Shown: positions 1 through 8,975, numbered from the stretch's first letter. The stretch is DNA of 64,000 nt from Gammaproteobacteria bacterium (GCA_021773355.1 JAJFKE010000023.1:620001-684000); one strand, 5' to 3'. Translations and numbers: made by a program. The notes: a model not told the origin generated them from the letters alone.

Positions 1-1172
1 TCGCCAGGTGTAGACGATGCAATAACCGGCATCGGAGTATCACCATGGCGGCCGTACAAAGCCATATTCAAATCTGACTGCTCAGTCTTAGTGGGAAGAC
101 CTGTTGATGGGCCCCCGCGCTGAGTATTAACGATGACTAGCGGTAACTCAGTTGCCGCCGCCAGGGCGATTCCTTCCGATTTAAGCGCTATGCCGGGGCC
201 GGCACTGGAAGTCACACCCAGGGCACCGGCAAAAGAAGCACCAATTGCTGCACATACAGCAGCAATTTCGTCTTCTGCTTGAAAAGTGTTGATGTTGAAT
301 TCACGACGTCTAACCAACTCGTGTAATAAATTTGAGGCAGGCGTGATCGGATAGGAGGCAAACAGTAGATCGATGTTTGCTAATTCAGAGCCAGCGATCA
401 AACCCCATGCCAAGGCAGTAGTGCCAGTCATATTGCGGTAGGTGCCAGGTGCAACTTTCGCGCGCGGCACTTTATAAACATGTATACCTGCTGGAAGTTC
501 TGCTGTTTCACCGTAGGCATGACCCGCATTCAAAGCGGCAATATTGGCATTCGCTATGTCCGGCTTATTGGCGAATTTTGTCTTCAGACTCTCTATGGTG
601 GAATCACGATCTCGATCGAACAACCACAGTACCAAACCCAGGGTCCACATATTTTTGCTGCGCAGCCCGGCTTTGTGCCCAAGATTAAATTCTTCTACGG
701 CTGCCAGGACCTGCTTCGATATATCTATGTCGAGCACGCGATACCTGTCCAAGGACCCATCTTCCAGTGGATTTTCCTGATATTTAGCTTTGCTGAGATT
801 CTTGGCAGTGAAGGCACCGCTATCAACGATTAATAAGCCACCTTCTACCAGATTTGCAATATTCGTTATTAACGCTGCAGGATTCATTGCCACTAAAACA
901 TCAAGCGCATCACCTGCGGTTGTTACATCCTCGGCACCGAAATAAATTTGAAAAGCGGAAACACCAAAGGTGGCACCGACCGGCGCGCGTATTTCAGCGG
1001 GAAAGTCTGGGAATGTCGAGAGATCATTGCCGTAAAGGGCTGTCGCTTCCGTAAAGTTCGAACCAGTGAGTTGCATACCATCGCCGGAGTCTCCAGCAAA
1101 GCGTACCACTACATCGACTACTTCTTTTTCGTCGAGGTGATGTTCATGCAATTTTTCTTCTGCTAATTCCAT
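1..1172 (-). CDS. korA: 2-oxoglutarate:ferredoxin oxidoreductase, alpha subunit (5' part; runs off left edge)
   Basis: About 390 N-terminal residues are visible by reading the reverse strand; the 3' end lies outside the window. The N-terminal gamma-type domain shows RFAGDSGDGMQLTG. It is followed by a pyrimidine-binding alpha domain with YPITPAS and, near the edge, SSAGPGIALKSE and QRGGPSTGLPTKTEQSDL, which are signatures of 2-oxoacid:acceptor oxidoreductases of the fused gamma-alpha type (about 600 residues in the family). The enzyme converts 2-oxoglutarate and CoA to succinyl-CoA with reduction of ferredoxin, in the cytoplasm. The beta subunit gene is expected just beyond the left edge. I chose the ATG that starts MELAEEKLHEHH; the Shine-Dalgarno in front of it is weak. 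Substrate choice (2-oxoglutarate rather than another 2-oxoacid) is inferred from overall resemblance. Confidence 0.85.
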   Translation of the reverse strand, partial: MELAEEKLHEHHLDEKEVVDVVVRFAGDSGDGMQLTGSNFTEATALYGNDLSTFPDFPAEIRAPVGATFGVSAFQIYFGAEDVTTAGDALDVLVAMNPAALITNIANLVEGGLLIVDSGAFTAKNLSKAKYQENPLEDGSLDRYRVLDIDISKQVLAAVEEFNLGHKAGLRSKNMWTLGLVLWLFDRDRDSTIESLKTKFANKPDIANANIAALNAGHAYGETAELPAGIHVYKVPRAKVAPGTYRNMTGTTALAWGLIAGSELANIDLLFASYPITPASNLLHELVRRREFNINTFQAEDEIAAVCAAIGASFAGALGVTSSAGPGIALKSEGIALAAATELPLVIVNTQRGGPSTGLPTKTEQSDLNMALYGRHGDTPMPVIASSTPG

Positions 1173-1364
1173 GATAAATCTGTAATACCTTAGTAGCTGT
1201 TTGAGGGCACTGGTCAATCACGGCTAATTTGAGTTAATCGGCACTGAGCGTCAACTGTAACAGCTGTGTATAGCTTAGCGACTTGCTAAAAACGAGGCAG
1301 GATTCTATCAGATTAATATTGGCGGGTCTTAGAAATTGATGCCTTGAAGGCCCGCCATTTGGAG

Positions 1365-2291
1365 CTATTGCTTGATAAATTTTCTCATTATCATGCCATC
1401 GCCGCCTTCACCACCGGTGACCTCGCCCGTATAGACATTGCCATCGGCATCCACCACAACACCCTCAGGCTCAGAGCCCGAGATGAAGCCCATAACGGTT
1501 CCGTCCTCCGCGCTGCCATAGGTCACGCCACGCTTGCTCTGATAGTCGGCCACATAAAGGATATCGTTCTGGTCGATGAACATGCCACTGGGCCAGCCGA
1601 ACTGATCCCATTCGGTAATATACGTGCCCTGTTGATCGAAAATCTGAATGCGGTGATTGGACCGATCCCCAACAAGCACACGACCACGGCTATCAATGAC
1701 AATTGTATGAGGAAGATCGAACTCACCGGGGCCTGTACCCTTGTGCCCCCATTCCATTAGGTATCGACCTTCCTTACTGAACTTAACAATACGATTATTC
1801 CAATGCCCATCGGCAACAAAGATATCGCCATTGGCAGCTACCGCCGAATCTGCAGGACCATCGAAGGTATTGGGAAGCGTGCCCCTAAACCCACGAGTAC
1901 CGAGACGCAGCAGAATATTTCCCTCTGTATCGAATTTGGTAACGGCATTGCCGGTTTGACGATTGTAGTCAGTTGCCCACAAGGATCCATCGGGCGCTGC
2001 TCGAAACCCGTGTGGCGTAGCAATCCACTCACTTCCGAAGGTGTCTACTAATTTACCATCGGAATCAAACTTGAGAACAGGAGGTTCTGCGCGGTGGAAG
2101 GCATAAATAAAACCGTCCTGGTCAATAGTCACATTAGGTACTTGGCCCCATTCAATACCATCGGGCAAGGGCTGTGGCCAGTTTGGATCAAGCACGTATT
2201 CTTGGCCCTGACTGGCTGCGCTCAAGAGGCAGCTGCTCAATAACAAGATTGAAGCAAATAATTTCTTACTGTTAAAACGTTTCGCACTCAT
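1365..2291 (-). CDS. Secreted NHL-repeat beta-propeller protein
   Basis: A signal peptide (hydrophobic stretch at about residues 10-25, ending near SAASQGQ) precedes a string of NHL-type blades, visible as repeated GPADSAVAANGDIFVADG-like and IDSRGRVLVGDRSNHRIQIF units, about six in all. This fold is shared with bacterial NHL scaffolds and with peptidyl-alpha-hydroxyglycine amidating lyase. No catalytic residues can be assigned with certainty. A GTG three codons upstream (2300) is possible, but the ATG at 2291 has AAGAAGG at good spacing and gives a more typical signal peptide. A second member of the family lies at about 26-27 kb. Periplasmic or secreted; substrate unknown. Confidence 0.8.
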   Translation of the reverse strand: MSAKRFNSKKLFASILLLSSCLLSAASQGQEYVLDPNWPQPLPDGIEWGQVPNVTIDQDGFIYAFHRAEPPVLKFDSDGKLVDTFGSEWIATPHGFRAAPDGSLWATDYNRQTGNAVTKFDTEGNILLRLGTRGFRGTLPNTFDGPADSAVAANGDIFVADGHWNNRIVKFSKEGRYLMEWGHKGTGPGEFDLPHTIVIDSRGRVLVGDRSNHRIQIFDQQGTYITEWDQFGWPSGMFIDQNDILYVADYQSKRGVTYGSAEDGTVMGFISGSEPEGVVVDADGNVYTGEVTGGEGGDGMIMRKFIKQ

Positions 2292-2549
2292 GGGAATCAC
2301 CCTTCTTATTTTAAGACCATTGTTATTTCGACTGCTGGCTAGACTTGGTACTACTGGATAAAGCCTAAGCTTACACGGTATTGGAGGTGAATCAACCGGG
2401 AGCGAGAGTGTTTTCCACGGATCTGCGATTGAATACAGAGTATTCCTGCGAAGGGTTCATCGATCTATTACGTATAGATCATTGACTGCAGCATTTGAAC
2501 CAATAATCGGCCTTGGCATAGGCCACAAAGTTTTACAGGAGTATTAATC

Positions 2550-3095
2550 ATGAAAAAATTACCACTAGTAATAGCGATGGGCCTATTGACGCTATCGGGT
2601 TCAGCCTTGGCGGCAGAAGATGACGCAAGACAGAACCGAGCCCTGGAAAATCTGGATACCGATGGCGATGGTTCCGTTAGTTTTGTAGAATTTCAGGAGC
2701 GCGGCGCAGACAGCCTCGCACGCATCGATAGTGATGACAATGGTGTGCTGACCCTGGATGAATTTCTAAACGGTCGCCCTGGACCCAGATTCGGAAACCG
2801 CGGTGAAAGAAATGGCGATCGCCCCGAGCGCGAACCCAGCGAGGAACAAATTGCGCGAATGGAGGAGATGAAAGCATTGATGACGGAACAAGCAACCACT
2901 GCCTTTCATGAAATGGATGCTAACGGTGATGATGTAGTTAGTGTCGATGAATTTCAGGAAGCGAGTTTCCTCAATCTGGATAGCGACAACAATGGTCTAT
3001 TGAGCGCTGAAGAGCTCAGGCCTCAGCGTGGTCGACCTGGTTCAGGCAGACGCGGTCCAGGCGGTCATCGAGGAGACAGAGCTCCTCAAGCTTAA
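2550..3095 (+). CDS. Exported EF-hand calcium-binding protein
   Basis: A 181-residue protein with a signal peptide cleaved near ALA-AEDD. Four EF-hand loops are readable: DTDGDGSVSFVEF, DSDDNGVLTLDEF, DANGDDVVSVDEF and DSDNNGLLSAEEL, in two pairs separated by an Arg/Gly/Glu-rich linker (about residues 77-95). The tail is Gly/Arg-rich. It has a clear AGGAG ribosome site 9 bases before ATG. It probably binds Ca2+ (or another divalent cation) in the periplasm. It sits just upstream of the ECF sigma / metal-sensor operon, and its Gly/Arg-rich tail resembles that of the metal sensor there, so a shared role in divalent-metal response is plausible but inferred. Confidence 0.85.
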   Translation: MKKLPLVIAMGLLTLSGSALAAEDDARQNRALENLDTDGDGSVSFVEFQERGADSLARIDSDDNGVLTLDEFLNGRPGPRFGNRGERNGDRPEREPSEEQIARMEEMKALMTEQATTAFHEMDANGDDVVSVDEFQEASFLNLDSDNNGLLSAEELRPQRGRPGSGRRGPGGHRGDRAPQA

Positions 3096-3150
3096 TACTG
3101 CGAGCCGGAATGGCGGATAGTGAGCAGTAGAAATGGAGGAATGGGCTCCA

Positions 3151-3290
3151 CAAGTAGACAATGCGATTTGAGCGACAGACAACCGTGCTGCGCGAATCAT
3201 GAAAACCTACGATAGTATGTACGAAGAACGCGGTAGAAATGGGACATTTGCTCCAGAGCTACTAGCAAACACCGCGGCATTGTCTACTTG
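3151..3290. repeat. 14-bp perfect inverted repeat in the sigma-factor leader
   Basis: Arms CAAGTAGACAATGC (3151-3164) and its exact reverse complement (3277-3290) enclose about 112 bases. Related pieces (GTAGAAATGG, GCTCCA, GAGCAG) also occur on both sides. The right arm ends 22 bases before the ATG preferred for the sigma factor, so the transcript could fold into a long-range stem next to the start. A regulatory role is inferred. Confidence 0.5.
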
Positions 3291-3312
3291 TAATGAGCAG
3301 AAGCAAATAAAA

Positions 3313-3906
3313 ATGACTGATGAAGAACTGATGTTAGCAGTGTGCATGGGCGACAAGTCTGCCTATCAAACATTGGTTAAGCAGCACTTGAAACCGATTA
3401 GTCATTACGCTTTTCGCCTACTGGGCAATCAGAAGGACACGGAAGACATAACACAGGAAGTGTTTTTAAGATTATGGATAAATGCCCCCAAGTGGAAGAC
3501 AGAAAAAGCAAAGCTAACTACCTGGCTACATCGCATCACCCATAATCTTTGCATAGACTATCTACGTAAACATGGAAGAGTTCAGACACAGGATACGTTT
3601 GACGAAGAAGCAGCAGACCCCCTCTCCCACAGCCAAAACAATTCGGAAGAGGAAGGAGAGCAGCTAAGAAAATTGAATGAGGCAATGAGAAATCTTCCAG
3701 AAAGTCAGCGTAGCGCACTGGTGCTATGTCACTATCAGGGATTTTCCAACAAGGAAGCTGCTGCTATTATGAATATCTCAGTCAAGGCGCTGGAATCGGC
3801 AATCGCAAGAGCGAAACGCACATTAAGAGATCAATTAGCTAAAGACATAGAGCAAACTGGAAAAACAGCTTTGCAGACTGGGTCTATAGCAGGGCAGGAA
3901 AAATAA
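3313..3906 (+). CDS. ECF-type RNA polymerase sigma factor
   Basis: Region 2 starts at DEELMLAVCMGDKSAYQTLV and contains the typical DTEDITQEVFLRLW. Region 4 has LPESQRSALVLCHYQGFSNKEAAAIMNIS followed by a recognition-helix motif, ALESAIARAKRTLR. It directs core polymerase to a stress regulon. An upstream ATG at 3199 adds 38 residues unlike any sigma domain; I prefer 3313 because sigma region 2 starts right there, although neither start has a good Shine-Dalgarno. The stop codon overlaps the next start (TAATG), and a membrane protein and a periplasmic metal-sensor-like protein follow. The layout resembles CnrYXH-type metal-responsive ECF systems, so release of the sigma factor by metal or envelope stress is inferred. 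Confidence 0.85.
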   Translation: MTDEELMLAVCMGDKSAYQTLVKQHLKPISHYAFRLLGNQKDTEDITQEVFLRLWINAPKWKTEKAKLTTWLHRITHNLCIDYLRKHGRVQTQDTFDEEAADPLSHSQNNSEEEGEQLRKLNEAMRNLPESQRSALVLCHYQGFSNKEAAAIMNISVKALESAIARAKRTLRDQLAKDIEQTGKTALQTGSIAGQEK

Positions 3907-4355
3907 TGACATTAGAAGAATTTACAAAGATTATTGATCAATATGGTGCCGAATCTGATCGCTGGCCAAAAAGCTTAAGAACAGAATGCAATACGTTCCT
4001 GGCTAATAATTCTGATGCAAGGTTACTTGTGAATAGTCAGTGGCAACTAGATGAACTGATGAATCAGTTGCAAGTTCCAAGCTTCACTAATCTTGAATCT
4101 CGCGTGCTAAACCAATCTTTACCAGAGAGAAGTGAAGGCATCTTTGAATCCCTACTTAACTGGTTAGTACCAAAGAACGATTTTGGAAAACAAATTTGGC
4201 GACCTGTATTTGCTGCCTGCCTGCCACTGGTGTTTGGCGTAGTACTTGGAAATTTCTTTAGTTTCGGCGTCGGTATAGAGGATGATGGTTTTCAATACTG
4301 GGACGACGAACTGGTGATGTTATCCTTAACTGATTACACAGAGATCGACTTTTAG
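3906..4355 (+). CDS. Single-pass membrane protein, putative anti-sigma factor
   Basis: A 149-residue protein whose start overlaps the sigma-factor stop. About 100 N-terminal polar residues (cytoplasmic side) are followed by one hydrophobic segment, PVFAACLPLVFGVVLGNFF (about residues 99-117), and a short acidic tail with DDGFQYWDDEL. No zinc-binding HxxxCxxC motif is visible, so it is not a classical ZAS anti-sigma. Position, topology and translational coupling argue that it holds the sigma factor at the membrane. I do not recognise the family from sequence; function is inferred from context. Confidence 0.6.
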   Translation: MTLEEFTKIIDQYGAESDRWPKSLRTECNTFLANNSDARLLVNSQWQLDELMNQLQVPSFTNLESRVLNQSLPERSEGIFESLLNWLVPKNDFGKQIWRPVFAACLPLVFGVVLGNFFSFGVGIEDDGFQYWDDELVMLSLTDYTEIDF

Positions 4356-4357
4356 CT

Positions 4358-4909
4358 ATGACTAAAAATAAATTCATGATTCTGGGCTTGTTAGTCTCAT
4401 TGGCAATAAACCTGTTTTTCATTGGTGGCATTGCCTATCGTTTCTCCAGCTTTCGAACTGAGCAAACAGGCAGGCCCTTGCCACCGAATGTAGGCTGGAT
4501 TGTTCGCGACCTCGACGAACAACGCCGCGGTGAACTGGACCCAATATTGCGCCAGAGCTTCGAAGAAATCGGCCCGATTCGACAAGAGATGATGAACGCT
4601 CAACGTCAGGTAAATGAACTAATGTCAGCGCAGCCTTTCGACAGTAATGCACTGTCACAGGCATTCTCGGCGCTCCGGGACGCCAATATTCGCTACCAGG
4701 AATTGTCCCACGAACAAACCAGCCAAATACTGGGTGAGTTGTCTGAACAGGAAAGACAAACCGCCTTGGAGTTTGTTCAGCGCCGCGGCCCCAGAGATGG
4801 CCGTGACGGCTTTAGAGGCAGGGAAGGCGGACCCGGCTTTCGTGGACCAGGCGGTCCCGATGGACAACGCCGCCCTCCAATTGCACCACCGCAGGATCCT
4901 AATCAATGA
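4358..4909 (+). CDS. Periplasmic heavy-metal sensor-like protein (CnrX/ZraP-type)
   Basis: A 183-residue protein with an N-terminal signal anchor (FMILGLLVSLAINLFFIGGI), then a helical region (about residues 45-145) with the LDPILRQSFEEIGPIRQEM and FSALRDANIRYQELSHEQT patterns of the Metal_resist/CnrX family. The tail is rich in Arg, Gly and Pro. No dense His/Cys cluster is visible, so the ligand is uncertain. It follows the putative anti-sigma gene by 2 bases and its stop overlaps the next start (ATGA). By analogy with CnrX it would sense a metal or misfolded envelope material and act on the membrane anti-sigma factor. Confidence 0.75.
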   Translation: MTKNKFMILGLLVSLAINLFFIGGIAYRFSSFRTEQTGRPLPPNVGWIVRDLDEQRRGELDPILRQSFEEIGPIRQEMMNAQRQVNELMSAQPFDSNALSQAFSALRDANIRYQELSHEQTSQILGELSEQERQTALEFVQRRGPRDGRDGFRGREGGPGFRGPGGPDGQRRPPIAPPQDPNQ

Positions 4910-5145
4910 GTGCTTCTTCACCCGCCAACTTTAAGAAGGGTAAATACCGCCACTTCAAAGGTAATCACTACGAGCTTATTGAGCTCGCTCATCACAGCGA
5001 AACTCAGGAGCCCATGGTAGTGTACCGTGCACTTTACGGAGATCATGGTCTCTGGGTGAGGCCCTTGAACATGTTTTTCGAAACGATTGAACGCGATGGT
5101 AAAACTCTCCAACGCTTCGCCTATGTTGACGACGGCGCCGATTAG
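4906..5145 (+). CDS. DUF1653 domain protein
   Basis: A 79-residue cytoplasmic protein that matches the small DUF1653 family: KGKYRHFKGNHYELI, then ETQEPMVVYRALYGDHGLWVRPLNMFFETI. Members are short soluble beta-rich proteins of unknown biochemical function. Here it is translationally coupled to the metal-sensor gene by a 4-base ATGA overlap, so it is probably the last gene of the sigma-factor operon. The coupling may be incidental. Confidence 0.8.
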   Translation: MSASSPANFKKGKYRHFKGNHYELIELAHHSETQEPMVVYRALYGDHGLWVRPLNMFFETIERDGKTLQRFAYVDDGAD

Positions 5146-5216
5146 AAACTCTCTACAACGGTGCTCTAAGACTCGATGCTAGATCAACTCAAAGCAGGAA
5201 ATCCCTCTCTAAACCG

Positions 5217-6596
5217 CTAGGATTGACGTCGATCTTTAGAGCTGCGAGCTTCGGGAGGACTTCGTTGCTCAAAGCCCTGATTACCACCTTCCTCTAGCTC
5301 ATATCTGAACACGTATTGAACACCTTCAACCGATACCGCCTTGCCATTTCGAATACGCGGTTCGAATTCAAATTTCGCCGCCGCCCTGATTGAGGTTCTA
5401 TCAAATATTTCAGCGGGTTCGGCGTCAACCACCTTCAATGTATTTTCATCCACCAAACCATTTTCCGTGACCGTAAAGCTAACCAGTGTCCAACCCGTAA
5501 TACCTTGTTCTGCAGCTCTAGTCGGATATTGCGGAGCAAGAGCTTTTGTCGGCAAGAATTCCTGATCCAGTTCATTCGACCCAAAAAGATTTATTCCACT
5601 GCAGGCACTCACCAGCAAGATTGCTGAAAACATCAGAGACGTAATAAATGCTTTACTCGCTTTGCCAATGAGAGAACCATCCAATATATTTCGTATGCGC
5701 AAGGACAGACTACTTTCGTCGAACATCAGCTGCGCAAGAATTGGCGCTCTACTATTAGGCAGACTCTCCCTAGCTAGACGCAATAAGTCTTCTGCATAGC
5801 CAATGCCATCTTTCCCATAACGAAGTACCGCAGCATCACAGGCTTGCTCAGCCGTCTCATTCACTCGATTCTTCGCAAGCCAGACCAAGGGATTGATCCA
5901 AAACACGCTGCTCAGTAGATGACAGAACAGCATAGTTGACCAGTCCAGGCGCTTGATATGACTAAGCTCATGTAGCATCACGTCTTCGATCGTTGACTCA
6001 TCCCAGGTCGCGGCAACTGAAGGAAGCATTACCACGGGTCGCAGTAAACCAAATGACATGGGTGAGGCTATTTCTTCACTAAATTTAACCGTGACAGTCC
6101 TCGATACTTCAAGCTCCACCGCTATTTTCTGCGCCAGCTGTATGATCATTTTTTCGGTGCAGTAAAACGCGGAATCGTTAATTCGCTTTAATGCCAGCGC
6201 CGAGAAACCAAGTTTCAATAGCAATAGGCCGGCAATGGCCCCATACAGCGAAGCCGCCAAGATATCCGTACTTACAGTAGTTGTTGCTGCTGCAGCCACG
6301 GTGGAAGAAGGCAGTACCTTGATCACTGTTATGGGTCCCGAATCGAGAAGACCAGCTGAAAACACAGAGAGTATAGCGGCTGCGAATGGTAGAAAAGCCA
6401 CGCACAGTAGGCAATTTAACCATAACAAATGTGAGCTGTTATTCGATAAATTGCCACGTAATAATGTCGCAATCAAATAGGTCAATCCAACTATCAGCGA
6501 AGACTTAAACAACAAGTCCAATAGATATTGCAGGAAAGCCTGGCCTACCATTAGAGTCGAAAGAACATCCAGAGAGATGATATTTTCCATTGTCAC
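5217..6596 (-). CDS. BlaR1/MecR1-like M56 membrane metallopeptidase with C-terminal TonB-like domain
   Basis: 459 residues. The N-terminal half has four or so membrane segments and a cytoplasmic zinc-protease site, HELSHIKRLDW (HExxH) plus the downstream ETAEQACD motif with the third ligand. After a last membrane segment (AFITSLMFSAILLVSACSG) comes a TonB C-terminal-type domain: LAPQYPTRAAEQGITGWTLV through GVQYVFRYE. There is no penicillin-binding domain, unlike BlaR1 itself. The GTG start overlaps the repressor stop (GTGA); an ATG two codons later is an alternative. It is expected to cleave or inactivate the adjacent BlaI-type repressor on an envelope signal. The signal is unknown. Confidence 0.85.
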   Translation of the reverse strand: MTMENIISLDVLSTLMVGQAFLQYLLDLLFKSSLIVGLTYLIATLLRGNLSNNSSHLLWLNCLLCVAFLPFAAAILSVFSAGLLDSGPITVIKVLPSSTVAAAATTTVSTDILAASLYGAIAGLLLLKLGFSALALKRINDSAFYCTEKMIIQLAQKIAVELEVSRTVTVKFSEEIASPMSFGLLRPVVMLPSVAATWDESTIEDVMLHELSHIKRLDWSTMLFCHLLSSVFWINPLVWLAKNRVNETAEQACDAAVLRYGKDGIGYAEDLLRLARESLPNSRAPILAQLMFDESSLSLRIRNILDGSLIGKASKAFITSLMFSAILLVSACSGINLFGSNELDQEFLPTKALAPQYPTRAAEQGITGWTLVSFTVTENGLVDENTLKVVDAEPAEIFDRTSIRAAAKFEFEPRIRNGKAVSVEGVQYVFRYELEEGGNQGFEQRSPPEARSSKDRRQS

Positions 6597-7018
6597 TTGC
6601 CTCGCTTTTTCTTGGCTGTTGCAGCTGATTTCTGTTTTTTATTTGCCTTTTTCTTTTCTTGAATCAAATTTTGTAACTGTTCCAGCTCTTCATCTGATAT
6701 TTCATTATTGGACATGTCCAACAATGAATTAACCGCTTGCAGCGGAGATCCGCTAAAGAATGTCTTCACGATATTTGAAAGAGCGGTGTTGGAAGCTGCT
6801 TTACGCTCCACCAGGGGGAAATAGACATACTTAAGCCCGCTTTCGCGATGGCTAATATGTCCTTTCTCTACCAACTTTCGCAGCAATGTCCGCACCGAGG
6901 AATAACTGGGAGGGTCCTCAAGATTTTCCATGACATCTTTTGCACTCGCTTCTTCGAGGCGATAAATAATGTCCATCATCTGCCGTTCCCGGCGACTCAG
7001 CTTGCTTGCCTTGGTCAT
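6593..7018 (-). CDS. BlaI/MecI/CopY-family transcriptional repressor
   Basis: 141 residues. The winged-helix N-terminus is typical: LSRRERQMMDIIYRLEEASAKDVMENL, then SYSSVRTLLRKLVEKGHISHRESG. The C-terminus has the dimer region followed by a Lys-rich tail. It is cotranscribed with the M56 peptidase with overlapping stop/start. It is probably an autorepressor binding the palindrome upstream of its own start and released by proteolysis. Confidence 0.88.
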   Translation of the reverse strand: MTKASKLSRRERQMMDIIYRLEEASAKDVMENLEDPPSYSSVRTLLRKLVEKGHISHRESGLKYVYFPLVERKAASNTALSNIVKTFFSGSPLQAVNSLLDMSNNEISDEELEQLQNLIQEKKKANKKQKSAATAKKKRGK

Positions 7019-7066
7019 TCGAATAATCCTCTAACACACCCTAACTGGAGAACCGGCATCGAGATA

Positions 7067-7101
7067 TGTTAATTTATTAACACTATGCCAAAAAATTAAC
7101 A
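7067..7101. promoter_or_regulatory. Candidate operator of the BlaI-type repressor
   Basis: A perfect palindrome TGTTAAT-TT-ATTAACA (7067-7082) lies about 50 bases upstream of the repressor start, followed by a second half-site ATTAACA (about 7095-7101). The stretch is AT-rich and could also hold the divergent promoter of the M28 peptidase. Assignment as a BlaI operator is by position and symmetry only. Confidence 0.5.
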
Positions 7102-7307
7102 CAAAGAATTTTAAAGTCAAGCTCTAAGTCCTGTTTTTCTTAGTCGCTTGAATTGGGCAGGACTAGTCAAGAATAACGGGAATGGAAACCGTACAGCTTG
7201 CCTGAGCGTAGTCTTAATGCGGGCTCGCCCTAACACTAGACGGACAAGGCCCAATGCCGCTATTCTGGGCACCGCTACCAATACAAGCCAATTCAAATGA
7301 GAACAAC

Positions 7308-8975
7308 ATGAAGCAATTTAAACTACTGAGCCTGGCTGCCATTGCCGGCACGCTGATCATAGCCTGCAACGACGATGCGCCGACTTCTACAGAACAGACA
7401 CCAGATACGACCGAAGTCGAGGCGATATTACATCAGCATATTGCCGTACTGGCTTCGGATGAGTACGAAGGCCGCGCCCCTGCCACCCCCGGCGAAGAGA
7501 AGACCATCAGCTATCTCGAAAACGAATTTAGGTCATTAGGCATAGGGCCTGGCAACGGGGATTCCTATTTTCAGAGCGTGTCAGTAACTGAAATAACCAC
7601 GGCCAGTGATGCTGTACTGACGCTAAAAGGAAGTAGCTATGAGGCACAGCTAAATTATACCACCGAGATGATAGTTGGCAGTCAACAGCAAATTCCTTCT
7701 GTTGCCGTTTTCGACAGCGACATCGTTTTTGTTGGCTATGGGGTGGTCGCACCGGAGCGAAACTGGAATGACTATGCCGGCATCGATGTGACCGGAAAAA
7801 CCGTAGTAATTCTTGTCAATGATCCCGGCTATGCAACTCAGGATCCGGAGCTATTTAATGGCAATGCCATGACCTACTACGGACGATGGACTTACAAATA
7901 CGAAGAAGCCGCCAGACAAGGGGTGGCTGCCGCATTGATTGTGCACGAAACAGGGCCGGCTGGTTATGGCTGGGAAGTGGTAAGTAGCAGCTGGTCAGGA
8001 CCTCAGATCGGACTGCAGGCGGCCAACTTAAATCTGGACAAGACTGACATTGAAGGTTGGTTAACACTGGATTCTGCTGAGGCCCTGTTCGCTGGAGCTG
8101 GTCTCGACTACCAGGAACTAAAAACGGCAGCCGCGCAACGTGGATTCAGCGCTGTTCCCTTAGCTGATATCAAGGCATCTGTAAGCATACAAAATTCGGT
8201 ACGCAGCTCCGAATCACAAAATGTTGTTGCCATGATACCAGGCACAGAACGCCCCGAAGAGACTATTATTTATACTGCGCACTGGGATCATCTTGGAGTG
8301 AATCCAGAAATACCCGGAGACAATATTTACAACGGCGCTGCTGACAATGCCACCGGTACAGCCGCATTACTGGCGCTTGCTAAACTGCATTCAGATCAAG
8401 GGCCAGCAGCTCGCAGCGTGGTTTTTCTCGCGGTGACAGCCGAGGAGTCAGGCCTACTAGGTTCACGCTGGTATGCCGAGCATCCCATCTTTCCGCTGGA
8501 GACCACTGTCGCCAATATAAATATAGATGTATTGAATACCTACGGCCCGATGAAGGACATCGTAGTGGTGGGCAACGGCAGCAGCGAATTGGAAAACTAT
8601 TTGGAAGAAGTAGTGACAGCACAAGGCCGATATTTAATCGAGGAACCGACGCCAGAACGTGGCTACTACTATCGCTCGGATCATTTCAATTTTGCCAAGG
8701 CCGGCGTTCCAGCTCTATATGCCGAGTCCGGTGAAGACAGTGTAGAATTTGGCAAGGAGTGGGGAGCAGAGCAGGCGCAGGACTATACGGATAACCGCTA
8801 CCACGCACCGTCTGACGAATACGATCCGAACTGGAATCTGACAGGCGCCGGGCAGGACATCTTTTTATACTTCAACATAGCCAACAAACTCAGCCGCGAA
8901 TCAACCTTCCCTAACTGGTTTGAAGGAAATGAGTTTAAAGCCATTCGCGACACCTCTCAGAGTGCGAGACAGTAA
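7308..8975 (+). CDS. Lipoprotein M28-family zinc aminopeptidase with PA domain
   Basis: A lipobox-like N-terminus (MKQFKLLSLAAIAGTLIIAC, Cys about 20) marks an envelope lipoprotein. A PA domain inserted near residues 100-250 precedes the catalytic core. The metal ligands of M28 are all readable: TAHWDHLG (His), GAADNATG (bridging Asp), TAEESGLLGS (catalytic Glu-Glu), NINIDVLN (Asp) and YYRSDHFNFAKAGVPAL (His). It probably trims peptides in the periplasm or outside. An in-frame start 54 bases upstream (7254) would bury the lipobox, so I use 7308. The gene is divergent from the BlaI/M56 pair. Confidence 0.88.
   Translation: MKQFKLLSLAAIAGTLIIACNDDAPTSTEQTPDTTEVEAILHQHIAVLASDEYEGRAPATPGEEKTISYLENEFRSLGIGPGNGDSYFQSVSVTEITTASDAVLTLKGSSYEAQLNYTTEMIVGSQQQIPSVAVFDSDIVFVGYGVVAPERNWNDYAGIDVTGKTVVILVNDPGYATQDPELFNGNAMTYYGRWTYKYEEAARQGVAAALIVHETGPAGYGWEVVSSSWSGPQIGLQAANLNLDKTDIEGWLTLDSAEALFAGAGLDYQELKTAAAQRGFSAVPLADIKASVSIQNSVRSSESQNVVAMIPGTERPEETIIYTAHWDHLGVNPEIPGDNIYNGAADNATGTAALLALAKLHSDQGPAARSVVFLAVTAEESGLLGSRWYAEHPIFPLETTVANINIDVLNTYGPMKDIVVVGNGSSELENYLEEVVTAQGRYLIEEPTPERGYYYRSDHFNFAKAGVPALYAESGEDSVEFGKEWGAEQAQDYTDNRYHAPSDEYDPNWNLTGAGQDIFLYFNIANKLSRESTFPNWFEGNEFKAIRDTSQSARQ

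Noticed and set aside
1344..2051. Open frames on the + strand opposite the first NHL gene
   Set aside because: They are antisense shadows: no ribosome sites and no family-like sequence, while the minus-strand protein has a signal peptide and clear repeats.
4655..4921. Minus-strand frames opposite the metal-sensor gene
   Set aside because: Antisense shadows of a coupled operon gene with strong family match.
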